Shown: one piece after another, positions 63,558 to 64,000 of the stretch
Layout: each line of letters starts with the position of its first letter
Position numbering within the stretch: the first letter of the stretch is position 1
From: Gemmatimonadota bacterium
GTDB taxonomy: Bacteria > Gemmatimonadota > Gemmatimonadetes > Longimicrobiales > Gaopeijiaceae
DNA: 64,000 nucleotides
Assembly (NCBI GenBank): GCA_022823145.1
Contig: JAJDXS010000078.1
Location: forward strand, 1 to 64,000
Direction: 5' to 3'
Notes under the pieces: model-generated
Seen by the model: the letters and a program-made list of their open reading frames with translations, nothing else
Database searches by the model: none
Told to the model about the DNA's origin: nothing
Position numbers and translations under genes: made by a program

Positions 63558-64000
63558 GCCGGACGCCGCCGTGCCCGCTCACCCGACTCGGGAAGGATCC
63601 CGATGAAGCCGAGGTGGCGCCCGCTGTCGCCCCGCCGGTGCGAGAAGTACCGTCCGTTCCCGCCGCAAAGCGTGCAGTCGCGGCTCACGCTCAGGCGCTC
63701 GTTCCGAACGCCGGCACCGATTGCGCGCCGCCGGATCACGCCGCGCAGGTCTATCGGCGCCGGCCCGGGCGCTGGCGCTTCGCCGAGCGCCGCGAACACC
63801 TCCGGTCCCACTTCGTAGCACCGGCCGCAGATGGCGGGACCGAGGTGCACGAACAGCTCCGCCGGTGCACTGCCGCACTCGCGGACCATCACGTCGAGCC
63901 CGCGCTCCAGCACACCCGCCGCCGTCCCGCGCCAGCCGGCGTGGAGGAGCGCGACCGCCCCGTGGACGGGATCCGCCACGAAGACCGGGACGCAGTCGGC
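63554..64000 (-). CDS. PgeF/YfiH-like peptidoglycan editing factor or polyphenol oxidase, partial
   Basis: The gene continues beyond the 3' edge of the window, so only its C-terminal half (about 148 residues) is seen. Conserved segments are ADCVPVF, ALLHAGWRGTAAGVLE, LGPAICGRCYEVGPEV and CTLCGGNGRYFSHRRG. In the family the ADCVP cysteine, and the HAGWR histidine form the copper/zinc or catalytic site (Cys-His-His). PgeF removes wrongly placed amino acids from muropeptides; earlier work described multicopper oxidase activity for homologues. Its stop overlaps the start of the GT2 gene. Confidence 0.85.
   Translation of the reverse strand, partial: ADCVPVFVADPVHGAVALLHAGWRGTAAGVLERGLDVMVRECGSAPAELFVHLGPAICGRCYEVGPEVFAALGEAPAPGPAPIDLRGVIRRRAIGAGVRNERLSVSRDCTLCGGNGRYFSHRRGDSGRHLGFIGILPESGERARRRPA

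Noticed and set aside
61911..63818. Plus-strand open frame across the GT2 gene
   Set aside because: Arg/Pro-rich translation, no motif, opposes a GT2 gene with DxD and QxxRW motifs.

Overview
The window is about 64 kb of very GC-rich bacterial DNA, densely packed with genes on both strands and with many 4-base start/stop overlaps. No rRNA, tRNA, CRISPR array, insertion sequence or phage gene was seen. The gene content fits an aerobic soil or marine Gemmatimonadota-like bacterium: large exported peptidases of the tricorn/S41 and M14 types, lipoprotein serine hydrolases, a 6-bladed beta-propeller protein, Tat-exported enzymes, molybdenum hydroxylases and a 1633-residue NAD-glutamate dehydrogenase. 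This taxon is inferred from gene content; no marker gene is present to prove it.

Layout. 0.1-3.7 kb: a glycosidase-like C-terminal fragment, an M81 metallopeptidase lipoprotein, a fatty acid desaturase and a frameshifted FKBP isomerase. 3.7-4.3 kb: a PIN toxin-antitoxin pair with a twin-palindrome operator. 4.4-11.2 kb: a beta-propeller protein, then a minus-strand set encoding a Tat-exported molybdenum hydroxylase (2Fe-2S, molybdopterin and FAD subunits) with a membrane cytochrome b and a small helical protein. 11.3-16.6 kb: two more PIN modules around a DoxX-like protein and a tricorn-like protease. 17.0-21.7 kb: a CO-dehydrogenase-like (form II type) coxS-coxL-coxM-coxD set, with coxL carrying a frameshift. 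21.8-22.5 kb: an MNT/HEPN pair. 22.6-26.5 kb: two tandem paralogous serine hydrolases, one frameshifted.

26.7-32.8 kb: six minus-strand genes, five of them joined by 4-base overlaps or a 1-base gap, for membrane fatty acid modification: flavin amine-oxidase-like protein, DUF1365, cyclopropane-fatty-acid synthase, DUF1295, a second CFA-type methyltransferase and a delta-9-type desaturase. 32.9-35.3 kb: a CoxE-like VWA protein and a Tat-exported HisC-like aminotransferase. 35.4-40.5 kb: an ABC exporter set (two permeases and an ATPase) coupled to a protein that fuses an FtsX-like membrane anchor to a CrtC/AttH-like domain, followed by a DUF6263-like secreted protein. 40.5-43.0 kb: a class II photolyase coupled to a DUF523-YbgA protein. 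43.1-46.1 kb: amidase, split XdhC/CoxI maturation factors and a SufU-like scaffold. 46.2-56.5 kb: M14 peptidase, CPBP protease, Phd/PIN module, Ppx/GppA phosphatase and the large glutamate dehydrogenase. 56.7-64 kb: YhaO/YhaN-type nuclease-ATPase pair, a GT-C mannosyltransferase-like protein, a GT2 glycosyltransferase and the start of a PgeF-like multicopper protein.

Two themes stand out. The lipid-modification operon and the photolyase-YbgA pair belong to gene sets that other bacteria express together under light or singlet-oxygen stress, and the ABC/CrtC-like cluster lies between them. The two Mo-hydroxylase sets, XdhC-type factors, CoxD/CoxE and SufU form a dispersed system for making and maturing molybdenum-iron-sulfur oxidoreductases. 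Three otherwise intact genes each carry one apparent single-base deletion, which could be sequence error or real decay.
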